Source of the DNA: Allobosea sp.
Lineage (GTDB): Bacteria > Pseudomonadota > Alphaproteobacteria > Rhizobiales > Beijerinckiaceae
Length of the DNA: 43,740 bases
Direction: 5' to 3'
Assembly: GCF_017308015.1 (NCBI RefSeq)
Contig: NZ_JAFKFW010000035.1
Coordinates: 1-43,740 of the forward strand
Shown: piece after piece, positions 36,856 through 43,740 of the stretch
Layout: each line of letters starts with the position of its first letter
Position numbering within the stretch: position 1 is the stretch's first letter
Position numbers and translations under genes: made by a program
Notes under the pieces: generated by a model
Told to the model about the DNA's origin: nothing
Database searches by the model: none
What the model saw: only the letters and a program-made list of their open reading frames with translations

Positions 36856-37971
36856 GTGACCGTCTCCCAAGCCGATGTCCTGCGGGCACTTGAACTGGTG
36901 AAGCTACCGGCAAGCGGGCAGTCGCTCGCCGCCTCCGGTCGCATCGGCGACATCCTCGTCGATGGTGGCAAGGTGATCTTCGCGATCGGCATCGACGCGA
37001 CGGAAGCCGCAGCGATGGAGCCGGTACGCAAGGCGGCCGAAAGCGCCGTCGGCGGCCTGCCTGGGGTAACGCAGGTACTGGTCGGGCTCACCGCCGACAA
37101 GGCCGGCCCCTCGGCCGGGATGCAGGCCCGCCAGCAGGCGCAGCGCCCCGGACCGGGCGGCGCGCCGAGACCTGCCGGCGTGCCGGGCGTGAAGCAGATC
37201 ATCGCAGTGGCCAGCGGCAAGGGCGGCGTCGGCAAGTCGACCACCGCCGCCAATCTCGCGGTGGCACTCTCGACGCTCGGCCTCAAGGTCGGCGTGCTCG
37301 ATTCCGACATCTACGGGCCGTCCATGCCGAAGATCTTCGGCATCAAGGGCAAGCCGCAGATCGTCTCGGGCCGGACACTCGCGCCGATGGAGGCATACGG
37401 GCTCAAGGTGATGTCGATCGGTTTCCTCGTCGATGAGGAGACGCCGATGATCTGGCGCGGGCCGATGGTGATCTCGGCGATCACCCAGATGCTGCGCGAG
37501 GTCGCCTGGGGCGATCTCGACGTGCTCGTCGTCGATATGCCGCCCGGCACCGGCGATGCCCAGCTCACCATGGCGCAGCAGGTGCCGCTCGCCGGCGCCG
37601 TCATCGTCTCGACGCCGCAGGACCTTGCCCTGCTCGACGCGCGCCGCGGCGTCGCGATGTTCAGGAAGGTCGCCGTGCCGATCCTCGGCCTCGTCGAGAA
37701 CATGAGCTATTTCACCTGCCCGGCCTGCGGACACCGCTCCGACATCTTCGCCCATGGCGGCGCTCGGCACGAGGCCGAGCGGCTCGGCATTCCCTTCCTC
37801 GGCGAAATCCCGCTGGCCATGCCGATCCGCGAGACCTCCGATGGCGGACGGCCGATCGTCGCCAGCGATCCCGCAAGCGCCCATGCCAAAGCCTATGTCG
37901 CCCTTGCCCGACAGGTCCAGGCAGGTCTCGGCGGCGCTGTCCGTGCGGCGCCGCGGATCGTCATCGAGTAG
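36856..37971 (+). CDS. apbC: Mrp/ApbC P-loop iron-sulfur cluster carrier
   Basis: 371 residues from the GTG at 36856, which has GGAG nine bases upstream. The frame runs further upstream through tusA without conservation. An N-terminal MIP18/DUF59 domain (about 3-80) precedes a Pro/Gly linker and the ATPase: deviant Walker A GKGGVGKST (121-129), DSDIYGPS (149-156), MPPGTGDAQLT (about 230). CPAC (Cys288, Cys291) is the C-terminal CxxC that carries a bridging Fe-S cluster in a dimer. Mrp/ApbC/Nbp35 proteins deliver Fe-S clusters to apo-enzymes. It lies 31 nt after tusA, so sulfur carrier and cluster carrier are likely co-transcribed. Confidence 0.95.
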   Translation: MTVSQADVLRALELVKLPASGQSLAASGRIGDILVDGGKVIFAIGIDATEAAAMEPVRKAAESAVGGLPGVTQVLVGLTADKAGPSAGMQARQQAQRPGPGGAPRPAGVPGVKQIIAVASGKGGVGKSTTAANLAVALSTLGLKVGVLDSDIYGPSMPKIFGIKGKPQIVSGRTLAPMEAYGLKVMSIGFLVDEETPMIWRGPMVISAITQMLREVAWGDLDVLVVDMPPGTGDAQLTMAQQVPLAGAVIVSTPQDLALLDARRGVAMFRKVAVPILGLVENMSYFTCPACGHRSDIFAHGGARHEAERLGIPFLGEIPLAMPIRETSDGGRPIVASDPASAHAKAYVALARQVQAGLGGAVRAAPRIVIE

Positions 37972-38017
37972 CATTCGGCAGGCGCCGCGGCTGACGACTT
38001 GACATACAAGCTCTTTT

Positions 38018-38032
38018 GTTCTTCTTTTGTTC
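38018..38032. promoter_or_regulatory. candidate LexA (SOS) box before the SRPBCC gene
   Basis: GTTC-TTCTTTT-GTTC matches the alphaproteobacterial LexA consensus GTTC-N7-GTTC exactly. It sits inside a tandem repeat of TCTTTTGTTC with an 11-bp period (38012-38032). A TTGACA at 37999-38004 would be the -35, so LexA would cover the -10 region. The SRPBCC start is 20 bp downstream, after AAGGA. Confidence 0.6.
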
Positions 38033-38052
38033 GCTGATCGGAAGGACAGAGC

Positions 38053-38454
38053 ATGGCTATCCATCGCGCCCGCCATATCGGGATCGGCATCAAGCGCCCG
38101 GTGGAGGAGGTCTACGCCTTCCTTGCCGACCCCGCGAATTTCCCGCGCTGGGCGGAAGGCCTCGGCCATAGCTTCGTGCAGGTCGAGGGCATGAGCTGGC
38201 GGACCGAGACCCCGATGGGGCCGATGCGCGTCCTGTTCAGCGAACCGAACAATCGCGGCGTGCTCGACCATGTCGTCATTCCCGAACATGGTCCGGCGAT
38301 GCACAACCCGATGAGGGTCGTCGCCAATGGCGACGGGGCCGAGGTCGTGTTCACGCTGTTCCAGCGCGACGGCATGTCCGACGACGAGATGGCCCGGGAT
38401 GCGGCCATGGTCAGCCGCGACCTCGCGGCGCTGAAGACGCTGCTGGAAGGGTAA
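38053..38454 (+). CDS. SRPBCC (START-like) superfamily protein
   Basis: 133 residues, one helix-grip domain. The opening MAIHRARHIGIGIKRPVEEV, followed by YAFLADPANFPRWAEGL, is the usual start of polyketide-cyclase/dehydrase-like SRPBCC proteins, and LDHVVIPEHG with VVFTLFQRDGMSDDEMARD lie in the later strands and final helix. Such proteins bind small hydrophobic ligands; the ligand here is unknown. AAGGA is ten bases before the ATG. It follows the Mrp gene by 81 nt but has its own promoter-like region with a possible LexA box, and is convergent with mobA with a seven-base gap. Confidence 0.82.
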   Translation: MAIHRARHIGIGIKRPVEEVYAFLADPANFPRWAEGLGHSFVQVEGMSWRTETPMGPMRVLFSEPNNRGVLDHVVIPEHGPAMHNPMRVVANGDGAEVVFTLFQRDGMSDDEMARDAAMVSRDLAALKTLLEG

Positions 38455-38461
38455 GGCGCAG

Positions 38462-39079
38462 TCAGGCCATGCCCGCCAACAGCCGCTCGGCCTCGTCGAG
38501 GTCCTCAGGCGTGTTCACGTTGAAGAAGGGATCGATGGGCTCGGCCGGCCACTCGGCGACGGCGACGCCTTGAGCTTGCGTCCAGCGCCCGAGCCTGCGT
38601 TCCCCTGCCGCCAATGCCCGGCGCAGATCCTCCCGCAACGCAGCTGGCCAGAGGCCAATCGCGTGGTGCTGCCGCCCGCCCGAGGCAGCGCACGCGAGCG
38701 ACATGCCGGCGGCAGTCCTCGCTTGATGCAGGCGCACCGTCAGATCACCGGGAATGAAAGGCGTATCGGCTGCAACGCTCAGCAGCCAATCGGTTTGCGG
38801 CCGATGCGCGGTGAGCCAGTCGAGGCCGGCGAGGATGCCGGCGAGAGGCCCGGCGAAATCCGGCAGGCCATCGGCGACAACCGGCAGGCCGAATGCAGCC
38901 AGACGCGCTGGATCGCCATTGGCGTTGAGCAGGAGATCGTCGCACTGGCCGCGCAGGCGATCGACGACATGGGCCAGAATCGGCCGGCCAGCGAGCGGTT
39001 TCAGCGTCTTGTCGCCACCACCCATGCGCCGGGCGAGGCCACCCGCGAGGATCAGGCCGATCGTGCGCGCTTCCGCCAT
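38462..39079 (-). CDS. mobA: molybdenum cofactor guanylyltransferase MobA
   Basis: 205 residues. MobA joins GMP to molybdenum cofactor, giving the MGD form used by DMSO-reductase-family enzymes. The GTP-binding signature is LAGGLARRMGGGDK (11-24). The middle has the DTPF motif in VAADTPFIPGDL (about 102-113), and the end has FFNVNTPEDLDEAE. It lies nine bases after the DUF2478 gene, so the two are in one operon. With moeA on the same strand further left, this shows that the cell makes bis-MGD type cofactor. Confidence 0.93.
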   Translation of the reverse strand: MAEARTIGLILAGGLARRMGGGDKTLKPLAGRPILAHVVDRLRGQCDDLLLNANGDPARLAAFGLPVVADGLPDFAGPLAGILAGLDWLTAHRPQTDWLLSVAADTPFIPGDLTVRLHQARTAAGMSLACAASGGRQHHAIGLWPAALREDLRRALAAGERRLGRWTQAQGVAVAEWPAEPIDPFFNVNTPEDLDEAERLLAGMA

Positions 39080-39088
39080 GCCGATCGA

Positions 39089-39604
39089 TCAGGCCGCGAC
39101 GGAGGTCGCAGCCAATGCCCAGCGCTCCACCGCCTCCGCGTCCGGCGCCAACTCGAGCCAGTCGTCGCCGGCGAACTCGCGCCAGGCCGGCAGGAAATCG
39201 CTGCGCACGGCGATCAGCAACGGCAGCCCCGCAAGCAGCGTGCCGGCGATCTCCTGGCGCAGGCCCTCGCCCAGGGCCTCCTGCTTGCCGAAGCGGTTGA
39301 CGATCACGAGATCGACGCGCCCGGCCAGCGCATCGGAGAAAGCGACCGCCGCAGCCGCAAGACCGGTCGCATCGAGATGGCAGCCCGCAGCGCCCGATCC
39401 GAGATCCTGACTGATCGGAAAGCGCCGCCCGCTCGCCACATCCTCCAGCGACATCGCCATGCAGCGATCGTCGCAGATCGCATCATTGTGCTGGACCACG
39501 CCGCCGAGGCGCAGACCCTGCCGCTTCAACCGGCCGACAAGGCCGTGCATCAAGGCATCGATCGCGAAGCCGCTCGCAAAGGGGATGGCTGCCAGCATGG
39601 TCAT
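39089..39604 (-). CDS. DUF2478 family protein
   Basis: 171 residues from the ATG at 39604 (a second ATG at 39598 is possible; the longer frame to 39700 has no conserved sequence). The protein resembles DUF2478: an opening hydrophobic strand AAIPFASGFAIDALM, then GGVVQHNDA, MSLEDVASGRRFPISQDLG, SGAAGCHLDATGL, and the conserved VDLVIVNRFGKQEA with a GLRQEI helix. DUF2478 proteins are commonly encoded with molybdenum transport or cofactor genes and look like P-loop-related proteins whose N-terminal loop is not a classical Walker A. No enzymatic role is known. It precedes mobA by nine bases. Confidence 0.8.
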   Translation of the reverse strand: MTMLAAIPFASGFAIDALMHGLVGRLKRQGLRLGGVVQHNDAICDDRCMAMSLEDVASGRRFPISQDLGSGAAGCHLDATGLAAAAVAFSDALAGRVDLVIVNRFGKQEALGEGLRQEIAGTLLAGLPLLIAVRSDFLPAWREFAGDDWLELAPDAEAVERWALAATSVAA

Positions 39605-39765
39605 GCCGATTTCTCTCACGAACGACGCCGCCCCACCAGAGGCGATAGCGCCGCGCCCCCGATCCCGCCGAAGAGATGCTGCGACAGTGTTGCGCCGCAC
39701 CTACAGCCGGGGACGCCCGTGCCCGCTAGGGTGAAGGCCGAGGCCCGTGACTCCCGCCGGAACGC

Positions 39766-41022
39766 ATGATCCGAAACAACGCCCAAGCCCCACTCGATCC
39801 GGCGACCGACGCCGCGCTGCTGCTGCGGCGCATCGGCTTCGGCACGCTGGCGCTCGTCCTGCCACTGGCCGCGCTGGTGTCGCGCCGGGCCGCCGTCGTG
39901 CTGGTGCCGATCGGCATCGCCCTGCTGATCATTGCGGCCTTGATCGAGGACCCTCGCAAATTCGCCGGCACGCTCCGGGCTCTTCTGGTCAGCCGCCCGG
40001 GCCTGATCCTGATCGGGCTGATCGCGTGGGCCTTCCTGTCGCTGGTCTGGAGTCCATTTCCGGCCGCGGCCGTCGAGAAGGCCAGCAATCTGATGCTCGC
40101 GGCTGTGCTCGGCTTCGTGGGCCTCTCCGCCCTGCCCGAGCGGATGCGCTCCTCGAACCTCAATCTCGTCGCGCTCGGCACCGGCAGCGCCGGCATCTTC
40201 GCGCTGGGGCTGATCGCGGTCGCAGCGCTGCGCCATGCCGAAACGCCGCCCGGCGCCGTCGAGCGCGGCGTCTCGATCATCCTGATCATGGCTTGGCCGG
40301 CGCTGGCCTGGCTGCTCTCGCGCGAGCGCGGACTGAGCGCGCTCGGGCTGGCGCTCGTCGTGACGCTGCTGGCCCTGACGCGTTTCGAGGATGGCGAGAC
40401 GGTGGCGATGATTTTCGGCGCCGTCGCCTTCGGCGCCGTTACCGCCAGTCCCGAGCGTGCGGCGCAGATCATCGCCACCATCGTCGCCGGCTTGATGCTG
40501 TTCGCGCCGATCCTGCCCTTCCTGATGGCGCCGCTGGTCTCGATCCTGCCCGACAGTGCCGATGATTTCGCGCAGATGCTCTCGATCTGGGCCGACGTGA
40601 TCCGGCAATCGCCGATCGAAGTGATAACCGGACATGGCCTCGACACGGTCCTGCGCGGGCAGATGAACGGCACGCTGCCACAGCCGGCTCCCGCGACGCT
40701 GCTGTTCGAGACCTGGTACGAGCTCGGGCTCGTCGGGGCCGCGGCCGGGGCAGCCTGCCTCTATTTCGCGATCCGCGCCGCTGGGCGCATGACCGGGGCT
40801 CTGGCGGCCGGTGGCGTCGCCGCCTTCACCACCGCCTTCGCGCTCAGCGTCTTCGGGTTCGCGCCGCTGCTGCCCTGGTGGCTCATGACCCTGACCGCCG
40901 TGATGTTGCTCTTCGGCGCCATCGCGCGAGGCCAGTACCGGACCGACCGCCCCGCCGTGCCGCTATCGGCGCGGGCGCCCAACCATATGCGCCCGAAGGC
41001 CGGTCAGCCGCCGGCCCCCTAG
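39766..41022 (+). CDS. O-antigen-ligase-like polytopic membrane protein
   Basis: 418 residues, about ten hydrophobic helices. The segment before the last helices, LLFETWYELGLVGAAAGA (about 307-325), resembles the conserved patch of O-antigen ligase/Wzy-type proteins (W-E-x-G-L-x-G). A hydrophilic loop with GHGLDTVLRGQMNG precedes it. Proteins of this class join or polymerise surface polysaccharides at the periplasmic face, but no sugar-biosynthesis genes are adjacent, so the substrate is unknown. Similarity is weak. It is divergent from the DUF2478 gene (161 bp apart) and 92 nt upstream of the dehydratase. Confidence 0.7.
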   Translation: MIRNNAQAPLDPATDAALLLRRIGFGTLALVLPLAALVSRRAAVVLVPIGIALLIIAALIEDPRKFAGTLRALLVSRPGLILIGLIAWAFLSLVWSPFPAAAVEKASNLMLAAVLGFVGLSALPERMRSSNLNLVALGTGSAGIFALGLIAVAALRHAETPPGAVERGVSIILIMAWPALAWLLSRERGLSALGLALVVTLLALTRFEDGETVAMIFGAVAFGAVTASPERAAQIIATIVAGLMLFAPILPFLMAPLVSILPDSADDFAQMLSIWADVIRQSPIEVITGHGLDTVLRGQMNGTLPQPAPATLLFETWYELGLVGAAAGAACLYFAIRAAGRMTGALAAGGVAAFTTAFALSVFGFAPLLPWWLMTLTAVMLLFGAIARGQYRTDRPAVPLSARAPNHMRPKAGQPPAP

Positions 41023-41114
41023 CGCCTGCCCGAATGGCCTGAGCTTGACGGCCCGGCCTCCGGCGCGCTCTCGTTCCGCCGGACCGGAATCGCCCGGCGG
41101 AGGACCTGAGCGCC

Positions 41115-42098
41115 ATGCCAATCGACGTCACCGCATTCGACGTCACCCTTGCCGACGTCCAGGCTGCCGCAGCGCGCATCGCCGGCAAGGTCCGCCGCAC
41201 GCCGACCTATTACAGCGCCGGGCTTTCCGCGCGGCTCGGCGTCGAGACCTGGGTGAAGATCGAGAGCCTGCAGCTCGGCGGCTCGTTCAAGGTTCGCGGC
41301 TGCTACAACAAGCTGATGGGGCTGAGCGAGGCGGAGCTCACGCGCGGTGTCGTCACGGTATCGGGCGGCAATCATGCGATCGCCGTCTCCCTCGTCGCAC
41401 GCGCGGTCGGTACGCGGGCGCTCGTGCTGATGCCGAAGGCGACGCCGGCGCTCAATATCCGCCTGACAGAGGAGGCCGGCGGACAGGTCGAGCTCTGTGA
41501 GGATTCCGTCGCCGCCTTCGCCAGGGCCGAAGATTATGCGGCGCGAGGCATGACCCATGTCCATTCCTATGACGACCCGGCCATCATCGCCGGCCACGGA
41601 ACGCTCGGCCTCGAACTGGCAGCCGATGCCGGCGGGCGGCTCGACCATGTCTTCGTCTCGGTCGGCGGCGGGGGCTTCGCGGCGGGGGTCGGAGCGGCTT
41701 TGAAAGGCCTCGACCCCGCCGTGCGCCTGCATGGTGTCGAGACCGAAGGCGCGACCACGATGACGCAGGCGCTGGCGGCCGGCGAACCGGTGGCGATCCG
41801 CCCGACCTCGATCGCCCGCACGCTCGGCGCCCCCTTCGCGACGAAGCGCACCATGGCGGCGGCGCGCCAATTCCTCGAGGAGATCATCGTGGTGCCCGAC
41901 GCCGAAGCCGTTCGCGAGCTCGTCTGGGTCCTCCAGAACGGGCGGGTGCTTCTGGAGCCGGCGGCGGCCTGCGTGGTTGCAGCCGCATTGGCGCGCAAGG
42001 CCAGCTTCCGATCCGACGAGAGGATCTGCCTCGTGCTTTGCGGCTCGAATGTCGCCCTCGACGATATCGAAGGCTGGCGCAAGAACTTTGGCATCTGA
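41115..42098 (+). CDS. serine/threonine dehydratase, PLP fold type II
   Basis: 327 residues. The PLP lysine is K59 in LGGSFKVRGCYNK, the substrate-binding loop is VSGGNHAIA (82-90), and the phosphate-binding glycine loop is VSVGGGGFAAG (near 180). The ACT domain of biosynthetic IlvA is absent, so this is the short catabolic type, deaminating L-threonine or L-serine, or possibly a serine racemase; sequence alone does not decide. GGAGGA lies about ten bases before the ATG. A GNAT gene follows after 30 nt and may be co-transcribed. Confidence 0.92.
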   Translation: MPIDVTAFDVTLADVQAAAARIAGKVRRTPTYYSAGLSARLGVETWVKIESLQLGGSFKVRGCYNKLMGLSEAELTRGVVTVSGGNHAIAVSLVARAVGTRALVLMPKATPALNIRLTEEAGGQVELCEDSVAAFARAEDYAARGMTHVHSYDDPAIIAGHGTLGLELAADAGGRLDHVFVSVGGGGFAAGVGAALKGLDPAVRLHGVETEGATTMTQALAAGEPVAIRPTSIARTLGAPFATKRTMAAARQFLEEIIVVPDAEAVRELVWVLQNGRVLLEPAAACVVAAALARKASFRSDERICLVLCGSNVALDDIEGWRKNFGI

Positions 42099-42128
42099 GC
42101 CGACCCCGCCGCCAATCGACAACCTGCC

Positions 42129-42650
42129 GTGACCGCCCGATCGATCCCGACGCTGCAGACGCACCGCCTCGTACTGCGACCGATGGTCGAGGCGGATTTT
42201 CCGACCTATGCTGCCCTCATGACGTCGCCGCGCGCGGCAGGGTTCGGCGGGCCCCTGTCAAAACGACAGGCTTGGGGGCTGTTCTGCCACGACATCGCCT
42301 GCTGGAGCCTATACGGCCATGGCGGACTGATGATCGACCGGCGCGCGGACGGCCTCTGCATCGGCCAGGTCGGCATCAGCCACGGTCCGCTTTTCCCGGA
42401 GAAGGAGCTGGGCTGGCTGCTCTATGAAAGCCATGAGGGGCGAGGTTACGCCACCGAAGCCGCCGCGGCGCTGCGCGACTGGGCTGCGGCAGCGCTCGAG
42501 GTCTCCGAACTGGTCAGCTATATCGCGCCGAACAATGCAGGTTCGATCGCCGTGGCGGAACGGCTCGGCGCCGTTCGCGACCTCGTAGCCGATAGGCCCG
42601 ATCCGAAAGATCTGGTCTATCGGCACGACCTCACGACCGCGCGTCGCTAG
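42129..42650 (+). CDS. GNAT acetyltransferase, RimJ/RimL type
   Basis: 173 residues, starting with GTG. The start TLQTHRLVLRPMVEADFPTY is the RimJ/RimL-like beginning, and the acetyl-CoA loop is seen as YESHEGRGYATEAAAALRDWA (broken here by family convention at EGRGYAT). It ends VSYIAPNNAGSIAVAERLGA, the typical last strand-helix unit. The acceptor is unknown: ribosomal proteins, other proteins or small amines are all possible. No strong ribosome-binding site precedes it, and it lies 30 nt after the dehydratase, so it is probably translated from the same message. Confidence 0.88.
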   Translation: MTARSIPTLQTHRLVLRPMVEADFPTYAALMTSPRAAGFGGPLSKRQAWGLFCHDIACWSLYGHGGLMIDRRADGLCIGQVGISHGPLFPEKELGWLLYESHEGRGYATEAAAALRDWAAAALEVSELVSYIAPNNAGSIAVAERLGAVRDLVADRPDPKDLVYRHDLTTARR

Positions 42651-42667
42651 GAGCGCGCAAGGATGCA

Positions 42668-43117
42668 TCAATTGTTGTTGCGGGCAAGCCGCGCATAGCG
42701 GCTGCGCTTGCTGGCGGAAGCGTAACGGGTGCGCTTGTGGCCGTACCAGGAAGCCTCGCGCGCACCGACATCGGCGTGAACAAGGCCGTTTGAATAAGTC
42801 CCGACACCGCCGACGCTCTCGATCGCACGTGCCGCAGCCGCTGCCTTGCGCGCCGACGTCGCCATCGGCCGGAAATCGACCGCCCTGCCGCTGTAGTGCT
42901 GCGAGTGACGGGCATGCCGGCCGCCGCAGGTCGAAGTGATCTGAATCGGACCGATCTTCGCGACGAGTTCGGCGATCATCGCCTTCGTTTCGGATTTGAG
43001 GCAACCGAGGCCTTTGACCTGCGGCTGGAAGGAGATTTTTTCAGGCGTGACATCAGCTAGAGCGGCAGCAGGCAAAAAGCCGCACAGTAACGCAAGCAAC
43101 GACAAGCGACGCATCAT
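42668..43117 (-). CDS. secreted M15-type peptidase, YcbK/DUF882-like
   Basis: 149 residues (MM start). A signal peptide (1-21, ending ALA) is followed by a compact domain. Zinc ligands are likely His74 and Asp81 in HSQHYSGRAVDF, and His114 in LVHADVG, which is the M15 layout. Cys40 and Cys64 could form a disulfide. The C-terminal tail is rich in Arg, Tyr and Ser (ARNNN end), suited to binding cell wall or nucleic acid. A role in peptidoglycan cleavage is likely in the periplasm; substrate unknown. It is convergent with the GNAT gene, 17 bp apart. Confidence 0.85.
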   Translation of the reverse strand: MMRRLSLLALLCGFLPAAALADVTPEKISFQPQVKGLGCLKSETKAMIAELVAKIGPIQITSTCGGRHARHSQHYSGRAVDFRPMATSARKAAAAARAIESVGGVGTYSNGLVHADVGAREASWYGHKRTRYASASKRSRYARLARNNN

Positions 43118-43431
43118 CTACCAAACATGTAAGGGGGATTTGGAAAGGATCAGGCCAGATAATCTCGATGGCCCGAGCGGATGCCGCCTCCGCTAATCGT
43201 CAAGCAAGGCCAAATCATGGCTACAGCGTTCTCAGATTATTTCACAATCGCGACCCAGTTCCATCCGTTCGTTCAGGAACCGGCCCACTGACCTTCCGAG
43301 ATGCGCCCGCCATTCCTCCAAGGCCCATCCCCTGCGCGCCACCGGCTTGGACAGCCGGCCCGCGGCTGGGCTAGCCTGCGGGACGGCACCCGTTTTCTGC
43401 GCGGTCGCCCCATACCATCTCAGAGGTTACG
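43118..43431. other. 314-bp intergenic region, no gene seen
   Basis: Divergent region between the M15 peptidase and the amidohydrolase. Near its right end TTGGAC (43347-43352) and GCTAGC (43370-43375) are 17 bp apart and may be the amidohydrolase promoter. CAGCCG-GCCCG-CGGCTG lies in that spacer as a small dyad. The left part holds a moderately AT-rich block (43200-43265). Nothing else is recognised. Confidence 0.45.
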
Positions 43432-43740
43432 ATGCCCAAGACCGACATCATCGCGGCGCTCACCCCGGAAATCACCGCGATCCGCCGCGACATCCATCGC
43501 CACCCCGAGCTGATGTACGACGTTCACCGGACCGCGGGCCTCGTCGCCGACAAGCTCAGGGAATGGGGCGTCGATGAAGTGGCCACAGGCGTCGGCCAGA
43601 CCGGCGTCGTCGGCGTCATCAAGGGCAAGGGCCAGAATTCCGGCCGGGTCATCGCCATGCGCGCCGACATGGACGCGCTGCCGATCCATGAGGAGACCAA
43701 TCTCCCGCATCGCTCGACCGTGCCCGGCAAAATGCATGCC
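43432..43740 (+). CDS. M20 family amidohydrolase, N-terminal part (truncated by window)
   Basis: 103 residues visible; the frame is open to the window end. AGAGG lies five to six bases before the ATG. The start TPEITAIRRDIHRHPELMYD and the segment AMRADMDALPIHEET (about 75-89) are the family hallmarks; D81 and D83 in RADMDAL are expected near the metal site. Members cleave N-acyl or N-carbamoyl amino acids (hippurate hydrolase, IAA-amino acid hydrolase, aminobenzoyl-type). Substrate not readable from this part. Confidence 0.9.
   Translation, partial: MPKTDIIAALTPEITAIRRDIHRHPELMYDVHRTAGLVADKLREWGVDEVATGVGQTGVVGVIKGKGQNSGRVIAMRADMDALPIHEETNLPHRSTVPGKMHA

Overview
The window looks like chromosomal DNA of a GC-rich alphaproteobacterium of the order Hyphomicrobiales (Rhizobiales), probably Bosea or a close relative. 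This is inference from the gene neighbourhoods (lspA next to ileS and a pair of M16 peptidases, ribF near a TIGR01459 HAD protein, a PodJ-like polarity protein, a TauE/TIGR02186 pair), from the codon use and from the CtrA-like and GTTC-N7-GTTC motifs. No species marker is present. Most of it is ordinary core genome. I see no prophage, transposon, CRISPR array, rRNA or tRNA.

Layout. 1-1477 (+): the RGG/Arg-rich tail of a pseudouridine synthase, then rsmD. 1508-14303 (-): a long run of minus-strand genes read right to left: MaoC hydratase, ribF, ileS, lspA (overlapping ileS), a secreted DUF3035-like protein, an active/inactive M16 peptidase pair, pgi, mutL and a GFA protein. A strong terminator hairpin separates the DUF3035-like gene from the M16 pair. 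14532-17559: a stand-alone CheY-like receiver, a HAD hydrolase and a TipF-like membrane protein with a degenerate EAL domain. 17709-22474: a membrane protein with a winged-helix-like N-terminus and TPRs, divergent from an omega-amino-acid:pyruvate transaminase, then a peptide-deformylase-like protein that has lost most metal ligands and an SDR oxidoreductase. 22592-23494: a LysR regulator divergent from the SDR.

23505-29549 (-): a fatty-acid beta-oxidation operon fadE-fadA-fadB, with a MerR regulator just upstream. The fadE promoter has the long 19-20 bp spacer with a dyad that is typical of MerR-controlled promoters. 29904-33245 (+): a large PodJ-like coiled-coil/Sel1 membrane protein with a near-CtrA box upstream. 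33480-35176 (+): TauE/SafE permease and TIGR02186 protein, translationally coupled. 35173-39604: molybdenum cofactor and sulfur-transfer genes: moeA (-), tusA and the Mrp/ApbC P-loop ATPase (+), an SRPBCC protein behind a candidate LexA box, then mobA and a DUF2478 protein (-). 39766-43740: an O-antigen-ligase-like membrane protein, a serine/threonine dehydratase, a GNAT acetyltransferase, a secreted M15-type peptidase and the start of an M20 amidohydrolase.

The points most worth following up are the deformylase-like protein with three altered active-site motifs, the MerR-fad promoter architecture, the possible SOS control of the SRPBCC gene, the TipF-like and PodJ-like polarity factors, and the terminator hairpin placed immediately before the ribosome-binding site of the M16 gene. 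I did not find a clearly new multi-gene system.
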